Below are positions 51,403 to 61,128 of a DNA stretch of 64,000 nucleotides, piece by piece. The stretch is from Kangiellaceae bacterium (GTDB lineage Bacteria; Pseudomonadota; Gammaproteobacteria; Enterobacterales; Kangiellaceae). The notes beneath the pieces were generated by a model. It was not told where the DNA came from, ran no database searches, and worked only from the letters and a program-made list of their open reading frames with translations. The stretch's first letter is position 1. Each line of letters starts with the position of its first letter. The stretch spans positions 110,320-174,319 of the forward strand of contig JAHRVB010000148.1 of assembly GCA_019090895.1 (NCBI GenBank). Reading direction: 5' to 3'. The translations under genes and the position numbers were made by a program.

Positions 51403-54093
51403 ATGAAAGTTGTCGCTGTAGTTCTAATGTTCTTTGTTTTCGGTTTACTCAGCGGTTGTTCTGATCCAGAACAGGGTATCTCTAGAACGGATAAACAAAG
51501 TGGCAGTGAAACTTCACAATACGTCCAAAGAGTTAATAAGGCCTATTTATCAGAAGCGCATGCAATGCAGCGAAGTTCTCGAATATCCCAAGTGAGCTAT
51601 AACCTCAAATTTAACTTAACAGGATTGGCTGAATTTAGCGGTGAAACGGCCATCGAGTTTAGTTTGAAAGATGCAAGCTTCCCCATAACTCTCGATTTAA
51701 ACAAAGCAAAAATCAAATTTCTTAAAATCAATGGGACTGAGGTCCAAGCTGATTACAACGATGCATTTATAACGCTTCCGGCCGAAAATCTCGTTGCTGG
51801 TAAAAACCGGGTGATCGTCAATTATAGTCGCAAGCACAGTACCAACGGAGAAGGCTTGCATCGGTTTGTTGACCCTGTTGATAAGCGAGTTTACCTCTAT
51901 TCACATTTTGAGCCAGCGGCTGCCCATCAAATGTTTGCCTTGTTTGACCAACCAGACTTAAAAGCCACTTATGAAATGACGGTTACGGCTCCTGCTGATT
52001 GGGTGGTGATCACTGCTGAGCGAGAAGATAAAATTCGTGAGCAACAAACGACCAAAACCTGGCATTTCCCTACCACACCAAAATTGAGCCCTTACAACTT
52101 CTCTCTTCATGCGGGCCCTTACAAAATGTGGAAAGATGATTCTGCCAAATATCCCATGAGGCTTTTTGCTCGACAGTCCATTTCAGACAAAATAGTCCCT
52201 GCTGACTGGTTTCGTTATACAAAGTCAGGATTAGACTTTTTTGACGAGTATTTTGGAATTCCTTATCCGTTCAAAAAGTACGATCAAGTGATTGTGCCCG
52301 ATTTCCTATACGGAGCAATGGAAAATGCCGCTGCGATTACTTTTGCCGAACGAGCATTTGTCAGTAGTGGTGAAATGAGTTCTGCACAGAAACAGCGACT
52401 GGCCGGAGTAATAATGCATGAGATGGCTCATCAGTGGTTCGGTAATTTAGTCACTATGAAGTGGTGGAACGGCCTTTGGCTCAATGAAAGTTTTGCTTCC
52501 TTTATGGGAACATTAGCGACTGCTGAAGTGACTGAGTTTGATTATGCGTGGCGAAGTTTTTATGCGCGAAGTAAACAAAGTGCTTATGTTCAGGACCAGA
52601 GAGTGACGACTCATCCCATCGAAGTTCCAGTACCAACGTCACACAACGCTTTTGATAACATCGATGCGATAACTTATTCCAAAGGAGCTTCGACTCTGAA
52701 GCAGCTAAGGCAGCTCTTGGGGCCCGATACATTCAAACTTGGTGTACAAAACTACTTATCCAATAATTCTTATGAGAATGCTAAACTCGACGATTTTATT
52801 GGTGCACTGGCGACGACTGCTGGTAGGGAGCTGGGCGATTGGACCCAACAGTGGCTGTACAAAGCCGGAGTGAATGCCATTAAAGCGGATTTTCAATGTG
52901 AGCAAGGCAAAATTGTCAATTTCCAGTTGCTTCAAAGCGCTGATCATGAAAACGGTACTTTACGAGAACAGAAAGTAAATGTTGGTTTGTTCAGTTTGAA
53001 AAAGGGTCAGCTAGCATTGGACCAGTCAATACCCGTTATTTACAGAGGGGCGGTATCGAAAGTAGACGCTGCGGTGGGATTGAATTGTCCGAAATTGGTT
53101 TATCCAAATTATCAAGATTGGGGCTTTGTCAAGGTAAACCTCGATAAGCGTTCATTCGAAACGGCTAAAGATCATTTAAGTCAGGTATCAGATCCATTGC
53201 TTCGCTCAATGTTATGGCAAAGTCTGTGGGATAGCGTGCGGGATAGTGAGCTTCCTATTCAGCTTTATTTAGACACTGCCATGACTAACATTAAAAGCGA
53301 AAGTGACTACACAACGCTCGGTCAAGCGCTGGGGAATATCGAGCAATCAGTCAAGTACATCAACCGGATGGGTGACAAAGGGGCGGCATATCTTTCGATT
53401 GTTCAGCCTCAAATTGAGTCTCTGTATTGGAGCAAGGTCATTGATGTTCAACAAGGCGATAATTTCCAACGTCGCTGGTTTAATGCTTACATTGAAATGG
53501 CTAGTTCAATAGAGGCATTAGCTAAATTGAAACTAATCTATGATGAAAAGTTGAAAATCGAAGGGCTAGAAATTAATCAACAGCATCGCTGGAGTATCAT
53601 TCATCAACTCAATCGATTTGATTATCCATCGAGTAAGTCGATTATTGACCAGGAGTTAGTGATAGATAGTGGAGATTCTGGACAAAAAAAGGCTATCGCG
53701 AGCCGAGTTGTTCGACCTAATATGAAGAATAAGCAAAAGTGGCTGGATAAAATACACGGAAATAACGCTGAGCTGCCTTTCTCAAAATTGAGAGTGGCGA
53801 TATATAATTTGTACACTAGTGAACAGACAGAATTAGAAGAGCAAACGGCTGAACAAATACTGAACAGCTTGCCGTTGATGGATAAAGAAAAAGGCGTAGT
53901 GTTTATGCGTACTTATGCCTCTGTTTTGATCCCAGCTACCTGCTCTATGAAAAGCGTAAAGAGATTAGAAAAACTAATAAATCAAGGTGTTAAGTTGTCG
54001 AATATCACTAAGCGAGCTCTTCTTGTGACCCATCAAGAAGATCAGCGATGCGTGAATATTGCAAATAAGTTTGCCTCTGAGCTTATAAAATAA
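51403..54093 (+). CDS. M1-family aminopeptidase, predicted lipoprotein
   Basis: Lipobox LLSGC; GAMENAAAITF; HEMAHQWFGNLVTMKWWNGLWLNESFA. Confidence 0.95.
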   Translation: MKVVAVVLMFFVFGLLSGCSDPEQGISRTDKQSGSETSQYVQRVNKAYLSEAHAMQRSSRISQVSYNLKFNLTGLAEFSGETAIEFSLKDASFPITLDLNKAKIKFLKINGTEVQADYNDAFITLPAENLVAGKNRVIVNYSRKHSTNGEGLHRFVDPVDKRVYLYSHFEPAAAHQMFALFDQPDLKATYEMTVTAPADWVVITAEREDKIREQQTTKTWHFPTTPKLSPYNFSLHAGPYKMWKDDSAKYPMRLFARQSISDKIVPADWFRYTKSGLDFFDEYFGIPYPFKKYDQVIVPDFLYGAMENAAAITFAERAFVSSGEMSSAQKQRLAGVIMHEMAHQWFGNLVTMKWWNGLWLNESFASFMGTLATAEVTEFDYAWRSFYARSKQSAYVQDQRVTTHPIEVPVPTSHNAFDNIDAITYSKGASTLKQLRQLLGPDTFKLGVQNYLSNNSYENAKLDDFIGALATTAGRELGDWTQQWLYKAGVNAIKADFQCEQGKIVNFQLLQSADHENGTLREQKVNVGLFSLKKGQLALDQSIPVIYRGAVSKVDAAVGLNCPKLVYPNYQDWGFVKVNLDKRSFETAKDHLSQVSDPLLRSMLWQSLWDSVRDSELPIQLYLDTAMTNIKSESDYTTLGQALGNIEQSVKYINRMGDKGAAYLSIVQPQIESLYWSKVIDVQQGDNFQRRWFNAYIEMASSIEALAKLKLIYDEKLKIEGLEINQQHRWSIIHQLNRFDYPSSKSIIDQELVIDSGDSGQKKAIASRVVRPNMKNKQKWLDKIHGNNAELPFSKLRVAIYNLYTSEQTELEEQTAEQILNSLPLMDKEKGVVFMRTYASVLIPATCSMKSVKRLEKLINQGVKLSNITKRALLVTHQEDQRCVNIANKFASELIK

Positions 54094-54190
54094 GGAAGCT
54101 TAATTTAATCTAAAAAAACTCCTAAAGAGATTTGCGATCTCGCCGATAGAAAATCTGATATTCATCCCTCAAGACATTGGAGTAGTAGTA

Positions 54191-54421
54191 ATGACGGATT
54201 CGGATTTTACGAGGTTGCTTTCACAAGCAGTAAAAACCGCTAAAAAACATCGTGGATTAATGTTAAGAATTAACAAGGAGTGCATATTACGGTATGGCCG
54301 CCCTTACGGAGACTTAACTTTGAGTGAGACTATCGAACTCGATAATTCAGTTGGAAGCGATATGCTCACAGCCAAACGTTTTGACCTGTTAGTTAAAGAG
54401 AGTTTTGCAGAAGCTCATTAG
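54191..54421 (+). CDS. small protein of unknown function
   Basis: 76-aa ORF with upstream GGAGTAG. Confidence 0.5.
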   Translation: MTDSDFTRLLSQAVKTAKKHRGLMLRINKECILRYGRPYGDLTLSETIELDNSVGSDMLTAKRFDLLVKESFAEAH

Positions 54422-54450
54422 TTTATTGGTCAGATTCAATAAGATATCTA

Positions 54451-54693
54451 TCACTGAGTAATGAACTGAGTGATAGTTTCTCCTCTAAATCCCGCGCTTA
54501 GCATGAAATAAGCGAATATTAACGGGATCAAAACATACACAATGGTATGTACAGTGGTGCCATTTCGTTGACCAAATTTACTGCGCATATATTTCAATTT
54601 AATCAATTCGTCAGGTTTTCGAAGTGTCATTACCAAGGTATAGAGTACGTACAGGACAATTGCTGAACCAAGTGCGAGGGTAGTGTATTGCAT
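54451..54693 (-). CDS. small membrane protein of unknown function
   Basis: Two hydrophobic segments in 80 aa. Confidence 0.55.
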   Translation of the reverse strand: MQYTTLALGSAIVLYVLYTLVMTLRKPDELIKLKYMRSKFGQRNGTTVHTIVYVLIPLIFAYFMLSAGFRGETITQFITQ

Positions 54694-54890
54694 AGTCGTT
54701 TAAAGTTTATCTACAGTAGTCACTATTATTACTTGATTCATTGGTTTCTCCAACTTAAATCACTCTTCTAATTTCCCCTTAGCAATACTATTTGTCGTAA
54801 CAGGTTACAATTTTCAATCGAAAATTTGGCTGAAGAAGACCGTAAGTCGAGTACACTGGCAGCTGATTCACTTTCATGGAGACTACAGCA

Positions 54891-55607
54891 ATGAAAACTA
54901 TATTGGCAGCGACTCTATCGCTATTCATAGGCATTGGGCTAAGTGGTGATACAAGAGCGCATCAACGCTCAGAATCGGACTTGAATAGGGATAAATCGAG
55001 CAAACCACAACAAATACTCTCATTTGCAGGCATCAAGAAAGGCGACCAAGTATTGGATTTCTTAGGTGGCGGCGGCTATTACTCTCAGCTATTAAAAGAA
55101 AGAGTTGGAGCAAATGGGAAAGTTCTTCATCACACGAACAAAGCTTATTTGGGTTTTGTAGGAAAAGCGCTCACTGAAAGAACTAACAGCGGCGGTATGA
55201 AGGGAGTTACTCAGTTAATCAGTGAAGCTGCAGAACTCAAGCTTGGCGTGGGTCAGTTTGATTCGGCAATATTAATACTTGGTTATCATGATTTTTTCTA
55301 CACCGAAGGTGACTGGAGTTTTCCTGCTGACCAGGTGATGCCGCAGCTGGTTAAATCTTTGAAGAAGGGCGGTACGCTTTTAGTCATTGATCATGCATCA
55401 GCGCCTGGCGATGGGATTTCGGCCACTAAGACGGTTCATCGTATCGACGAAGAATTCGTAAAGAAAGATTTACGCAGTCGTGGTTTTAAATTCGTCAAAG
55501 AGAGCGATATCTTACGCAACCCGAAAGATTCTTATGACAAATCAGTTTTTGCAAAGGAACTTCGGCGTAAAACTGATCGGTTCGTTTTTCTTTTTGAGAA
55601 AATCTAA
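54891..55607 (+). CDS. exported class I methyltransferase-like protein
   Basis: Signal peptide MKTILAATLSLFIGIGLSGDTRAHQ; VLDFLGGGGYYSQLL; MPQLVKSLKKGGTLLVIDH. Confidence 0.8.
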   Translation: MKTILAATLSLFIGIGLSGDTRAHQRSESDLNRDKSSKPQQILSFAGIKKGDQVLDFLGGGGYYSQLLKERVGANGKVLHHTNKAYLGFVGKALTERTNSGGMKGVTQLISEAAELKLGVGQFDSAILILGYHDFFYTEGDWSFPADQVMPQLVKSLKKGGTLLVIDHASAPGDGISATKTVHRIDEEFVKKDLRSRGFKFVKESDILRNPKDSYDKSVFAKELRRKTDRFVFLFEKI

Positions 55608-55636
55608 GATAATATTTGAGCCGCAATACAAGCCTC

Positions 55637-56170
55637 TTATAAAGAGGCTAAGCCTAACCTGACCCTCATTCCTAGTTCAGTGGTATAGCCAAAATCTTTA
55701 GATTGCAAAATGCCGTCTTTATCGACTACATAATAGCTGGGAAAGCCCTTTATTTTAAAATCTTGTAAAGTTTGCTTCGTGCCCAATAATACCGGAATGT
55801 TAAGTTGGTGCTCTGCGAGAAACTGTTCGACTTCTTGTTTGGTTTTCCAATCCAATGCTACAGCAAAAAAATCAATATTTTCAGAAGATGAATTATGAAT
55901 TGACTGGATATTGTCAATCGAAGCATGGCAAACGCTACACCAAGGAGCGAAGAAATAAATCAGTGTTTTCTTTTTAACTGCAGTTGATTCTGGTAGAAAT
56001 TGATGCACTTCACCAGCCATCGAAACCAGTGAAAAGCTAGGTGCGAATTCTCCAGCATTAGTCGAGAGCATGTCTTTTTGTTGCCACCAACTGATGGCAA
56101 CAAAGATCCCGATAAATAAGAGTCCTTGAAAGAACCAGTTTAGAATTTTCTTTTTAGTTTGATTTTTCAT
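55637..56170 (-). CDS. TlpA/thioredoxin-like membrane-anchored protein
   Basis: LIYFFAPWCSVCHASI (CxxC), N-terminal TM, FPSYYVVDKDG. Confidence 0.9.
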   Translation of the reverse strand: MKNQTKKKILNWFFQGLLFIGIFVAISWWQQKDMLSTNAGEFAPSFSLVSMAGEVHQFLPESTAVKKKTLIYFFAPWCSVCHASIDNIQSIHNSSSENIDFFAVALDWKTKQEVEQFLAEHQLNIPVLLGTKQTLQDFKIKGFPSYYVVDKDGILQSKDFGYTTELGMRVRLGLASL

Positions 56171-57173
56171 TAGAGGAAAGAGTCTTTATCGATTGACCTG
56201 TTTGTTGTATGTACCAGCGATCGACTAAATGCCAAGAGATGGAAACAGAGAAGGGCATTAATAGTTCGCCCGCAGCGACTTGGGTTTTAATCTCCTTGGC
56301 ACTTAGCCATTGAGCGTGTTCCAGTTCTTGATCGATTAGACTAATTTCGTGTTGTTTTGTTTCACAAGTAAATCCGAGCATTAGTGATGCTGGAAAAGGC
56401 CAAGGCTGGGAACTGATGTATTCTACGTTGGAAACGACTAGACCGACTTCTTCCATTGCCTCTCGTTCTACAGTGAGTTCAAGTGACTCGCCATGCTCAG
56501 CGAACCCAGCCAAAACCGAGTATCGTTTTTCGGGCCAATTAGGTTGTCGTGCGAGGAGTATTTTATCGACCCCATCGATAGTTGTTTGTACGGAGAATAT
56601 TACCGCAGGTTCTATCCTTGGAAAATGCTCCTTCCCACAATCAGGGTTTGTACAAGTGCGACTATGTCCGGCTTGAGATGCTTGTGACAGCGAACCACAT
56701 TTCGCACAATAGCCATGACTGAAGTGCCAATTTATGAGTCCTTGGGAATAAAACAAAGAGCCTATATCAAATAATTGGGAGGATAGTGCTGCCGTTCTTA
56801 GATCTATGAGTTGCATCGCTTCTAATGCTTGATTCAGGGATTTTAGCTGCACTACAAAATAATGGGTTTGTTGATCCTCTCCAAGATAGATTCTTTCTAT
56901 TGAATCCTCGTTGTAACCCCAGTCTGATAGTTGCGAATATAAAAAATAAGCCGGTATATCATCGTTACATATAAATCGACCCTTAAAGCTTATTAATATT
57001 TGGCAAGCCGGCGATTCAAACCATTGATCGACTCTAGCTTGATCCTGACGAACTTCGCCGCGTCGATTAAGTGTTGATTTTGTAAGCATTTTTATTCTCG
57101 GTAGGTGCAAAATCTGCGGGCATGATTGCATATTACTCAATCGAAGAACAGAGCTATCTATGGGAGCAGTCAA
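56154..57173 (-). CDS. nudC: NAD(+) diphosphatase NudC (Nudix)
   Basis: Zinc ribbon CAKCGSL...CTNPDCG; Nudix box GFAEHGESLELTVEREAMEEVG; SQPWPFPASLMLGF. Confidence 0.94.
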   Translation of the reverse strand: MTAPIDSSVLRLSNMQSCPQILHLPRIKMLTKSTLNRRGEVRQDQARVDQWFESPACQILISFKGRFICNDDIPAYFLYSQLSDWGYNEDSIERIYLGEDQQTHYFVVQLKSLNQALEAMQLIDLRTAALSSQLFDIGSLFYSQGLINWHFSHGYCAKCGSLSQASQAGHSRTCTNPDCGKEHFPRIEPAVIFSVQTTIDGVDKILLARQPNWPEKRYSVLAGFAEHGESLELTVEREAMEEVGLVVSNVEYISSQPWPFPASLMLGFTCETKQHEISLIDQELEHAQWLSAKEIKTQVAAGELLMPFSVSISWHLVDRWYIQQTGQSIKTLSSNEKSN

Positions 57174-57356
57174 GCTCCCAGGGTGCGTTTTGTTTCAAAC
57201 ATAAGCGCCAACTTTCAGCGAATTTATTAAGACAACCATCGATGTTAAATGTTAATAAATGTTTACAAATGGACTTCCAAGCAACTAACTCATTATAAAT
57301 CAATGAGATAGACGAGTTAATTGGCTTTAATAGCCATTAGACAGTTTACTGATATG

Positions 57357-57378
57357 GTGTTATAGTTGAATACAACAC
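57357..57378. promoter_or_regulatory. candidate GntR operator dyad
   Basis: GTGTTATAGTTGAATACAACAC, dyad GTGTTnTAnTnnAnTAnAACAC, ~92 bp upstream of the GntR start. Confidence 0.5.
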
Positions 57379-57469
57379 TACAGGAAGTTAATCGTTTTGT
57401 AGATGATGAGTTAGGTTTTACTAATTTTTGATCGATGAAGCGCCACCGAAAACCCGTAAGAGAGTGAAT

Positions 57470-57844
57470 ATGACTACTATCAGTTGGAACGATCAGCAGC
57501 CAATCTTCAGGCAGCTTAAAGAAAAGGTTATCGAATTGATTATAGATGGCGAAGTAACTGACGGAGAAGCTGTTCCGTCGGTTAGGCAAGTTGCTGCTGA
57601 CTATCAGATTAATCCATTAACTGTCTCTAAGGCATATCAGGAGTTAGTTGATGAGTCTATTTTAGAAAAACGAAGGGGGTTGGGTATGTTTGTCACTGAG
57701 TTAGCGAGAGAAAATTTACTAGAGTCTGAAAAGAAACAATTTCTTGAGATCGAATGGCCAAAAATTATCATTCGTATCAATCGACTCGGCTTAACCCTTG
57801 ATGGATTGATGAGCCAACAAAATTCTAAAACAGAGGAAAAGTAA
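57470..57844 (+). CDS. GntR-family (YtrA-type) regulator
   Basis: QPIFRQLKEKVIELIIDGEVTDGEAVPSVRQVAADYQINPLTVSKAYQELVDESILEKRRGLGMFV; start at M15. Confidence 0.92.
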   Translation: MTTISWNDQQPIFRQLKEKVIELIIDGEVTDGEAVPSVRQVAADYQINPLTVSKAYQELVDESILEKRRGLGMFVTELARENLLESEKKQFLEIEWPKIIIRINRLGLTLDGLMSQQNSKTEEK

Positions 57845-58698
57845 TGAGCACTTTGATTGAAGCGAAAGGTTTATCAAAATCCTACGGAAATCATCAAGCG
57901 CTGAAGTCGGTTGATTTCACTGTAGAAAGAGGCCGAATTGTTGGTCTAGTTGGGCCTAATGGCGCGGGTAAAACAACTATATTAAAGGCGATCTTAGGAT
58001 TAACTTCTTATCAAGGTGATCTAACAGTGCTTGGCATGAATCCTGAGCGTCAACGCCATCAAATTATGCAAAAAGTGAGTTTTATCGCAGATGTGGCGGT
58101 ATTACCTCGGTGGTTGAAGGTATCTGATGCCCTAGAATTTGTCACTGATGTTCATCCCAACTTTAAATTGGATCGGGCAAAGTACTTCTTATCGAAAACT
58201 AACATTCCAATGGGAGCGAAAGTAAAAGAGCTATCGAAAGGTATGGTAGCGCAACTTCATTTAGCATTAGTGATGTCTATTGAGGCCGAGTTATTAGTAC
58301 TCGATGAGCCTACTTTAGGTTTAGATATTTTATTTAGAAAAGAGTTTTATAACCAGTTACTGACCGAGTTTTTTAATGAAGGACGAAGCATTTTAGTCAC
58401 CACCCATCAAATCGAAGAAATCGAGAACTTGTTGACTGATTTGATTTTTATTCGCGATGGAAACATTGTTTTGGATGCAACAATGGAAGAAGTGGCGAGT
58501 GACTATATTGAAGTGATGGTCAGTAAAGATGACGCAGAAAAAGCGGAAGCATTAAATCCTGTGATGCAAAGAGATGTCTTTGGACGCAGAGTTTATTTGT
58601 ATCAAGGTGTCAGCAGAGAGTTGTTAGAGCCTTTAGGTGAATTACATTCACCCAGCGTGGCCGATTTATTCGTGGCAAAAATGAAGGAGGGTAAATAG
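57844..58698 (+). CDS. ABC transporter ATP-binding protein
   Basis: GLVGPNGAGKTT, LSKGMVAQLHLAL, LLVLDEPTLGLD. Confidence 0.95.
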   Translation: MSTLIEAKGLSKSYGNHQALKSVDFTVERGRIVGLVGPNGAGKTTILKAILGLTSYQGDLTVLGMNPERQRHQIMQKVSFIADVAVLPRWLKVSDALEFVTDVHPNFKLDRAKYFLSKTNIPMGAKVKELSKGMVAQLHLALVMSIEAELLVLDEPTLGLDILFRKEFYNQLLTEFFNEGRSILVTTHQIEEIENLLTDLIFIRDGNIVLDATMEEVASDYIEVMVSKDDAEKAEALNPVMQRDVFGRRVYLYQGVSRELLEPLGELHSPSVADLFVAKMKEGK

Positions 58699-59619
58699 AT
58701 GAATTCTTTTAAAGCCTTATTAAAAAGAGAGTATTGGGAAAGTAAGGGTTCCATGTTTTATGCTCCTGCATCAATCGCAGCGTTTTTTGCCATTGTTATG
58801 ATTGTCGGCGCGATTACGGGTCCGACAGTGGTCGAGCACAATGGACATTCGGTTAATGTGTTGGAGCAATTGCCCAACGTAGTTGATGAGTTTAATAACA
58901 TCGATGAAGAAAAACGCGATAAAGCGGTCCAAATGGGACTATATGCGCCACGTGTTATGTTTGGATTCGTGATGTTTGTGATTAGCTTATTCTATTGCTT
59001 AGGCTCGCTTTATGATGAACGAAAAGACAAAAGTATCTTGTTTTGGAAATCGTTACCTGTGTCTGATACAGCAACGGTATTATCTAAGTTTGTGGCGGTC
59101 ATCTTATTGATTCCAGCCTTGTATTTTGGAGTGGTTGCTATTTTCCAAGTGTTTTTATTATTATTTGGGACTGTCGTTGCCTGGTTTGGTGGTAGTTCAG
59201 GTGTAACTATATGGGCGTCTTCGAATCTATTCGGAGTGTTGTTTAATAGCTTATTCTCATTGATTGTCGCTTCTTTATGGATGGCTCCATTGTGGGCTTG
59301 GTTGATGCTTGCCTCTTCTTGGGCAAAGAAAGTCGCATTTTTGTGGGGAACTCTTCCTATCTTTTTGATTGCTATCGCGGAAGGTTGGATATTCCATAGT
59401 TCAAATTTCATAGAAATGGTTGGTAAGAGAATTGTCTTAGGGTTTACAACAATGAATTCGGATATGCATTATTTAGTTGGTGCTGAGATGTTTGAAGAAT
59501 CATTTGTTTCTCATTGGTACGAAGTGTTTGCCAAAGGAGAGTTTTGGGTAGGTATCGTTGTGGCGGCGGTATTCTTAGTCGGCGCCATTTACACTCGTCG
59601 TTTTCGCGACGAGTCTTGA
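58699..59619 (+). CDS. ABC transporter permease
   Basis: About six TM segments; directly follows the ATPase. Confidence 0.88.
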   Translation: MNSFKALLKREYWESKGSMFYAPASIAAFFAIVMIVGAITGPTVVEHNGHSVNVLEQLPNVVDEFNNIDEEKRDKAVQMGLYAPRVMFGFVMFVISLFYCLGSLYDERKDKSILFWKSLPVSDTATVLSKFVAVILLIPALYFGVVAIFQVFLLLFGTVVAWFGGSSGVTIWASSNLFGVLFNSLFSLIVASLWMAPLWAWLMLASSWAKKVAFLWGTLPIFLIAIAEGWIFHSSNFIEMVGKRIVLGFTTMNSDMHYLVGAEMFEESFVSHWYEVFAKGEFWVGIVVAAVFLVGAIYTRRFRDES

Positions 59620-59633
59620 TAAATTGTTAAAAC

Positions 59634-59659
59634 TCTGGCATGATACTATACATGCCAGA
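59634..59659. repeat. 9-bp perfect hairpin in a small-ORF leader
   Basis: TCTGGCATG-ATACTATA-CATGCCAGA, adjoining AAGGAG. Confidence 0.8.
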
Positions 59660-59671
59660 AGGAGAAATATT

Positions 59672-59860
59672 ATGGTCCTCAATAGAAAAAGTGCCAAAAA
59701 AACCACACAAGCGAGTCTTGTGATTGCGATTTCAATGTTTATTGCGGTGGTTGTAACGGCTCAGACACAAGGAATTCCAACTGATTACATGTTTGAGAAT
59801 AGTGCTCAAGTATGCAAAGCTGGTCTTCTTGATTTATTTACAAAACTACTTTGGTCGTAA
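59672..59860 (+). CDS. small membrane/exported protein of unknown function
   Basis: 62 aa with one hydrophobic segment; AAGGAG RBS before ATG 59672. Confidence 0.6.
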   Translation: MVLNRKSAKKTTQASLVIAISMFIAVVVTAQTQGIPTDYMFENSAQVCKAGLLDLFTKLLWS

Positions 59861-59905
59861 AATTGAATTAAATTCAATACCTTAAATTACAAAAATAATT
59901 TTAAG

Positions 59906-59928
59906 ACGGAGCTAAGGCTCCGTTTTTT
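59906..59928 (+). terminator. intrinsic terminator
   Basis: ACGGAGC-TAAG-GCTCCGT then TTTTTT. Confidence 0.9.
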
Positions 59929-59985
59929 TATGTCTATAAAGTAAGGTTAATGAATATTTTTATTAGTTAGAAACCTAGCTCAACC

Positions 59986-60285
59986 TTAATCAATTTGGAG
60001 TTGAGTAACGACGTAAGGCGACACAACGACCGTCCAAAGTAAAGTCTGCTCCTGGCAATTAGCGTTAACCCAGTTCGCCGTTGCAAAGGCTATCTTGTGT
60101 TCCTCTATCATCTTTTCCAAAAGGCCAATATTATTTTCCGCAATTGAGCTGGCAACTTCGAGTAGATCAGCTTCAGGTTCGACCACTAAGAGTTTTCCTT
60201 GAGCGAAAAAGACTTGCAAGTCTTTCCATTCGACAGTGGCTGTTTCAAGGTTTAGCTTTTGCTGAGTAGATAATTGTTCAGTCAT
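59986..60285 (-). CDS. DUF2288 family protein
   Basis: VEWKDLQVFFAQGKLLVVEPEADLLEVASSIAENN...W. Confidence 0.75.
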   Translation of the reverse strand: MTEQLSTQQKLNLETATVEWKDLQVFFAQGKLLVVEPEADLLEVASSIAENNIGLLEKMIEEHKIAFATANWVNANCQEQTLLWTVVVSPYVVTQLQID

Positions 60286-60509
60286 TTTTATTAATTTCCA
60301 AATGAAAAATCGGTGTACGCATAATGGTGATTTGAAGATGAATTCGATTCAATTGTGACGTTTTAGAATAAAATAGAGTCTTAAAATATAAGAAACGTTA
60401 AATAGCTGTGTTCTTATAAGCTGATTCTAAGTTTATCAAGAATGGAGTATGCTATCGAGTGCTGTAATCGATAAATGTCGAATAATGGGCTAATCTAAGC
60501 CCCCAGTTA

Positions 60510-61037
60510 ATGGAGAGTGATATGAAACGTGTAGAGATAAATCAAGCGCTTATTTGGATTGTTGCTGCGGTGAGCACTATTTTCTCCGGAATGACGGCTG
60601 CAGAGTCTAAAGTCGAGTTCACCGAGGCTAAGAAATTTTCAGACTATGAACTTACTGGTCATTCTCGCAAACAAAGTCTTAAGCTACTAAAAGTTGATTT
60701 AGTTAAATTATTCGATCAACTTACGAATAAAGAACTCGATCAGGGCCAAACGATAGAAGTAAACGTTACTAATATCGATCTACCCGGTATTATGCGATAT
60801 GCCTACGGAGCGTCTCATCAAGATATTCGCGTTATCAAAAGCAATACGCCTTATAAGTTATATTTCGAATTTTCGATCAAATCGGCAGGAGGATCTGTAT
60901 TAAAGCAAGGTGAGTTCAAATTGAAAGAGTTTGCGAATCATCACTTATCCTCGATGAGAAATAGAAATCGTTCCACTGTTGGATACTTTAAAGAACCATT
61001 AAAGAAATGGCTCACGAAAACAATGATGGAAAGTTAA
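60510..61037 (+). CDS. DUF3016-like exported protein
   Basis: Signal peptide; VEFTEAKKFSDYEL; overall layout resembles DUF3016. Confidence 0.65.
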   Translation: MESDMKRVEINQALIWIVAAVSTIFSGMTAAESKVEFTEAKKFSDYELTGHSRKQSLKLLKVDLVKLFDQLTNKELDQGQTIEVNVTNIDLPGIMRYAYGASHQDIRVIKSNTPYKLYFEFSIKSAGGSVLKQGEFKLKEFANHHLSSMRNRNRSTVGYFKEPLKKWLTKTMMES

Positions 61038-61044
61038 ATTCTCT

Positions 61045-61098
61045 AAAGTGGCTCTTATTTCTAAAGCCGTTCTTATTTCGAAAGTTGTTCTTATTATG
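61045..61098. repeat. three tandem imperfect 18-bp repeats
   Basis: AAAGTGGCTCTTATTTCT / AAAGCCGTTCTTATTTCG / AAAGTTGTTCTTATTATG. Confidence 0.9.
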
Positions 61099-61128
61099 AA
61101 AGACAACATGTGTAATGAGCGGGAATAA

